In this document: in pieces, positions 30,500-33,119 of the stretch
How positions within the stretch are numbered: the first letter of the stretch is position 1
Layout of the letters: each line of letters starts with the position of its first letter
Assembly: GCA_013816135.1 (NCBI GenBank)
Contig: JACDEV010000002.1
Coordinates: forward strand, 1 to 33,119
Reading direction: 5' to 3'
DNA from: Patescibacteria group bacterium
Lineage (GTDB): Bacteria; Patescibacteriota; Minisyncoccia; Phycocordibacterales; DATDWN01
DNA: 33,119 nt
Made by a program: the position numbers and the translations under genes
The notes under the pieces: generated by a model
Database searches by the model: none
What the model was told of the DNA's origin: nothing
Seen by the model: only the letters and a program-made list of their open reading frames with translations

Positions 30500-30616
30500 T
30501 TCCTTTTTTCCTGTTCAATTATGTTTAGCTATTGAAGCTCAAAATAGTTTAAGAATGACCAATTAACCTTGCAATCATCTTCTTCGGACAAAACTCAATC
30601 GTGTGAAGCTGTGATG

Positions 30617-30646
30617 AGTATACTCTAAAAGAGCAAAGTGTGTCAA
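30617..30646 (-). promoter_or_regulatory. Sigma70 promoter of rpoB
   Basis: TTGACA (30641-30646), 18-nt spacer, TATACT (30617-30622), minus strand. Confidence 0.65.
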
Positions 30647-30720
30647 GCAATGTCAAGGAGATTATCCACATACTACTCACAGGGGCATTTGACCTTTATC
30701 TTAGCCTTAGAACGAAAAAC

Positions 30721-30744
30721 AGCTCTGGCAGGAATACCAGAGCT
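30721..30744 (-). terminator. Terminator of the desaturase gene
   Basis: AGCTCTGG-CAGGAATA-CCAGAGCT, minus-strand T tract after the stem. Confidence 0.85.
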
Positions 30745-30771
30745 GTAATTGCTTAATTGTGCGAGTTGATC

Positions 30772-31647
30772 TTACACCGGCGGACGGTTGATATCCCAGA
30801 AAATCCCGAAGTTTTCCCCACCGATAAGAACCCATTTAGGCATGTCGATTTGCCACCATCTCCATCCAAGAAAGGCCACGCTTGCCATCCTGTGATGATT
30901 TTCATGCCAAGGCTCGCCGCTAAAATTAGGGATAGCAATGAGCGGACTATTTTTGCTTTGTTCTTTCACGGTACGACCGTGGACCCCCTTTTTATGGAAC
31001 ACCAGTCGAAAATGATCCCAGCTGTTAATGGCCCAGGTAAACTCCAAAGAAACGACTACACCGCCAAATCCAGCGAGAAGTAGACCCGGGAATCCAGCGA
31101 AGATAAATGGCAGAACAAAACCTGAAAGCATACCAAGAAAATAGACAGTCTTGTCCCACCGCCAATTGGCCATAGTAGTATTTTCACGGCCCAGAGCGAA
31201 AATCACTTCAGCATTTGGTGGTTCCTTAACCTCGAAGAACAACCAGCCCATGTGAGCCCATAGGAGACCCTTAATCCCCTTATACTTTGTTGGGGTATGA
31301 GGGTCCCACGGACCTTCAGTGTCCCAATGGTGTTGTTTGTGGTTTCTCCTCCAGTCATACCAGTGTCCTTGCGCCGCCATTGCTCCAAAGAAATGGATAA
31401 CTTCTTGAGTAAAGAAGTGGCACTTGAAAGACCTGTGAGTAAACAGACGGTGATAACCAAGGGAAACCCCAATTGAGCGAAGCATATAAATCCCGAAAAA
31501 CCAAAACCAGACTTTTCGGCTATAGCCGTGCACAAATGAGTGCCAGCTAATTCCGTCTCGGAACCAATACATGAGGGCCCAGATTGCCATGAGATGTAGC
31601 CACACGACTATTGTAAAGAGCACAGGTCGAAACTTTCCTTTTGTCAC
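30772..31647 (-). CDS. Acyl-CoA/fatty acid delta-9-type desaturase (GC-rich cassette F)
   Basis: His boxes GYHRLFTHRSF (HxxxxH), RNHKQHHWDTEGPWDPH (HxxHH), EPWHENHHR (HxxHH); membrane segments. GTG start with GGGAGGA SD. Confidence 0.9.
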   Translation of the reverse strand: MTKGKFRPVLFTIVVWLHLMAIWALMYWFRDGISWHSFVHGYSRKVWFWFFGIYMLRSIGVSLGYHRLFTHRSFKCHFFTQEVIHFFGAMAAQGHWYDWRRNHKQHHWDTEGPWDPHTPTKYKGIKGLLWAHMGWLFFEVKEPPNAEVIFALGRENTTMANWRWDKTVYFLGMLSGFVLPFIFAGFPGLLLAGFGGVVVSLEFTWAINSWDHFRLVFHKKGVHGRTVKEQSKNSPLIAIPNFSGEPWHENHHRMASVAFLGWRWWQIDMPKWVLIGGENFGIFWDINRPPV

Positions 31648-31684
31648 GGAATCCTCCCTTCTTTTTATAATTATACAGAAAAAG

Positions 31685-31708
31685 ACATAACCTCCTAAAA
31701 AGTTATGC
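31685..31708 (-). terminator. Terminator of the EVE-domain gene
   Basis: Minus strand GGCATAAC-TTTTTAGGAG-GTTATGTC followed by TTTTTC. Confidence 0.6.
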
Positions 31709-31724
31709 CCATTTTCTTAATTAT

Positions 31725-32183
31725 TTATTTTCCGCCAAGTTCCAAAACTTTTTTGAAATGTGTTTCTGATACTGGTTGAATCGACAGTCTACTTCCTTGC
31801 TGTGCAACAACCATATCACTGAGTTCAGGACGAAATTTTATATCCTTTAACAAGACACTATTCTTTAATTTTTTTACAAAAATAATATCTACTCCTACCC
31901 AGACGTTATTGGTCTTAGCTTTAGGATCAAAGTGATCATCTTTTGGATTTAGTGCTGTTTCGTCAGGATATGCTTTACTTCCCACTTTAGCTACTCCAAC
32001 AACTCCCATAGGATTACTGCTTGAATGATAGAACAAAACTCCATCACCTTTTTGCATCAAATCCCGGATAAAATTCCTAGCTTGATAGTTTCTTACACCA
32101 GTCCACTCTGTTTTTCCATCCTTTTTTAGGTCGTCAATGGAATAGCAATTTTCTTCACTTTTTATTAACCAATATTTCTTCAT
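31725..32183 (-). CDS. EVE domain-containing protein
   Basis: YWLIKSEENCYSIDDLKKDGKTEWTGVRNYQARNFIRDLMQKGDGVLFYHSSSNPMGVVGVAKV matches the EVE/THYN1-like pattern. Confidence 0.92.
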   Translation of the reverse strand: MKKYWLIKSEENCYSIDDLKKDGKTEWTGVRNYQARNFIRDLMQKGDGVLFYHSSSNPMGVVGVAKVGSKAYPDETALNPKDDHFDPKAKTNNVWVGVDIIFVKKLKNSVLLKDIKFRPELSDMVVAQQGSRLSIQPVSETHFKKVLELGGK

Positions 32184-32225
32184 ATAAAATTCTTTTACTT
32201 AAAAAGCTGTCTCAAATAGAGGATT

Positions 32226-32525
32226 CTAGTGGTAGAACTTGTTGTATATAGTAGCTAAAATAGTTCCTACGACAAATCCAATAACTGATGTGAGGACTAT
32301 AAGTAAAATAGCATTGCTTATATTAAACGCTTGTACAGTGAAAGGATTGTTTAAAAAATGCATTTTTAATACAAAATTCAAATATCCTTGTGCAAGTCCA
32401 AATGCAACCATAAGAGACCAGAATAAATGCATTGTTCCTGCAAATACTCCTAATGTTAAACCTGCTTTTTGTGTATTCATTAAATTTAAGGACAAGTCGT
32501 AGTTATTTACTGCTTCCCTGTCCAA
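32226..32525 (-). CDS. Small membrane protein (possibly DUF5676-like)
   Basis: 99 aa, two hydrophobic segments, LGVFAGTMHLFWSLMVAFGLAQ. Family assignment tentative. Confidence 0.65.
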   Translation of the reverse strand: MDREAVNNYDLSLNLMNTQKAGLTLGVFAGTMHLFWSLMVAFGLAQGYLNFVLKMHFLNNPFTVQAFNISNAILLIVLTSVIGFVVGTILATIYNKFYH

Positions 32526-32533
32526 ATCGTGGT

Positions 32534-32553
32534 TAATACTAATATTAGTATTA
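32534..32553. promoter_or_regulatory. Perfect 20-bp palindrome TAATACTAATATTAGTATTA
   Basis: Dyad-symmetric sequence between the MGMT-like gene and the 99-aa membrane protein gene. Confidence 0.5.
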
Positions 32554-32560
32554 TATCACT

Positions 32561-32827
32561 TTATTTAAGAGTTAAAGCCTCCTCACGCAACATCATTTCT
32601 TTCTTCTTTACTCCTCCTCTATTATAACCACCCATTCCTCCGTCAGAACGAATCACTCTGTGACAAGGTATTTCATTATTATAATTCTTACTCATTATAC
32701 TTCCAACTGCCCTATAAGCTTTTGGGCTTCCAGCTTTTTTAGCAACTTCTAGATAGGTCAAAACTTTACCTTTAGGAATAGCTTTCACCACTTCTCTTAC
32801 TTTTTCTGTAAATGTTTTCTTTATCAT
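32561..32827 (-). CDS. MGMT-family methylated-DNA--protein cysteine methyltransferase, minimal catalytic domain
   Basis: FTEKVREVVKAIPKGKVLTYLEVAKKAGSPKAYRAVGSIMSKN..EIPCHRVIRSDGGMGGY (PCHR active-site motif). Confidence 0.9.
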   Translation of the reverse strand: MIKKTFTEKVREVVKAIPKGKVLTYLEVAKKAGSPKAYRAVGSIMSKNYNNEIPCHRVIRSDGGMGGYNRGGVKKKEMMLREEALTLK

Positions 32828-32828
32828 C

Positions 32829-33119
32829 TTATTTCAATACAAACCTGTATAACTTTTTGGTCCAAATAGGTCCTGCTGAATTAATACCAATTCTAGGAGT
32901 TTTTAAAACTTTAATCTTCTTTATTTCGGTTAGATCTTCCTCAATCCAAAGACCAGCTTCTTTTCCCAAAATTTTTCCATTAAGTGTCTTATCTATAGAT
33001 AATTTTTTTGTAAGTCGTCCAGGTCCAATACAGCCCTCGATACCTCTCAATAGTACTGCAGCAGGATGTCCTTTTTTTCCACAAGAAATATTAAGCATCC
33101 AATGCATACCATAAGTAAA
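32829..33119 (-). CDS. 3-methyladenine DNA glycosylase (Mpg/AAG family), 5'-truncated by window edge
   Basis: Frame is open to the window edge (FTYGMHWMLNIS); GHPAAVLLRGIEG, GPGRLTKKLSIDKTLNG, LWIEE. Confidence 0.9.
   Translation of the reverse strand, partial: FTYGMHWMLNISCGKKGHPAAVLLRGIEGCIGPGRLTKKLSIDKTLNGKILGKEAGLWIEEDLTEIKKIKVLKTPRIGINSAGPIWTKKLYRFVLK

Noticed and set aside
30757-31083. 108-aa plus-strand ORF opposite the desaturase
   Set aside because: Desaturase frame has three intact His boxes; the antisense ORF is a shadow.

Overview
AT-rich window that looks like a Candidatus Patescibacteria (CPR, probably Parcubacteria) chromosome; this lineage call is inferred from gene content and compact proteins, not from a 16S gene. 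Core genes: a partial penicillin-binding protein 1A, a GAF-GAF-PAS histidine kinase and an OmpR-type regulator, NUDIX, YggT, a YtxJ-like thioredoxin-fold protein, DedA, typA, truB, a short HisRS, an RNase H-like exonuclease, a DsbA-like protein, a UvrD-like helicase-nuclease, a contiguous minus-strand rpoB-rpoC-dnaG-rpoD block, EVE, and an Mpg/MGMT alkylation-repair pair. Two non-standard layers stand out. (1) Two copies (about 9753-9877 and 20292-20408) of an undescribed-looking structured palindromic element: the internal-loop blocks CAAGGCG / GCGAGAAG / GTGACGAGAA / CAACGCAGA are conserved, while the three helices differ in sequence but keep pairing. One copy abuts the typA start codon and the other abuts the rpoD stop codon. 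(2) Six GC-rich, minus-strand single-gene units (A 5155-5778, B 11710-11985, C 12104-12427, D 14916-15017, E 15165-15836, F 30772-31647), each with a strong Shine-Dalgarno and most with their own terminator. They sit among host genes that show AT-rich, SD-less starts, which suggests imported cassettes. Other points: HisRS without an anticodon-binding domain, rifampicin-site substitutions in RpoB, a Lys-rich N-terminal tail on RpoD, a putative attenuator in the rpoB leader, and three small ORFs missing from the supplied track.
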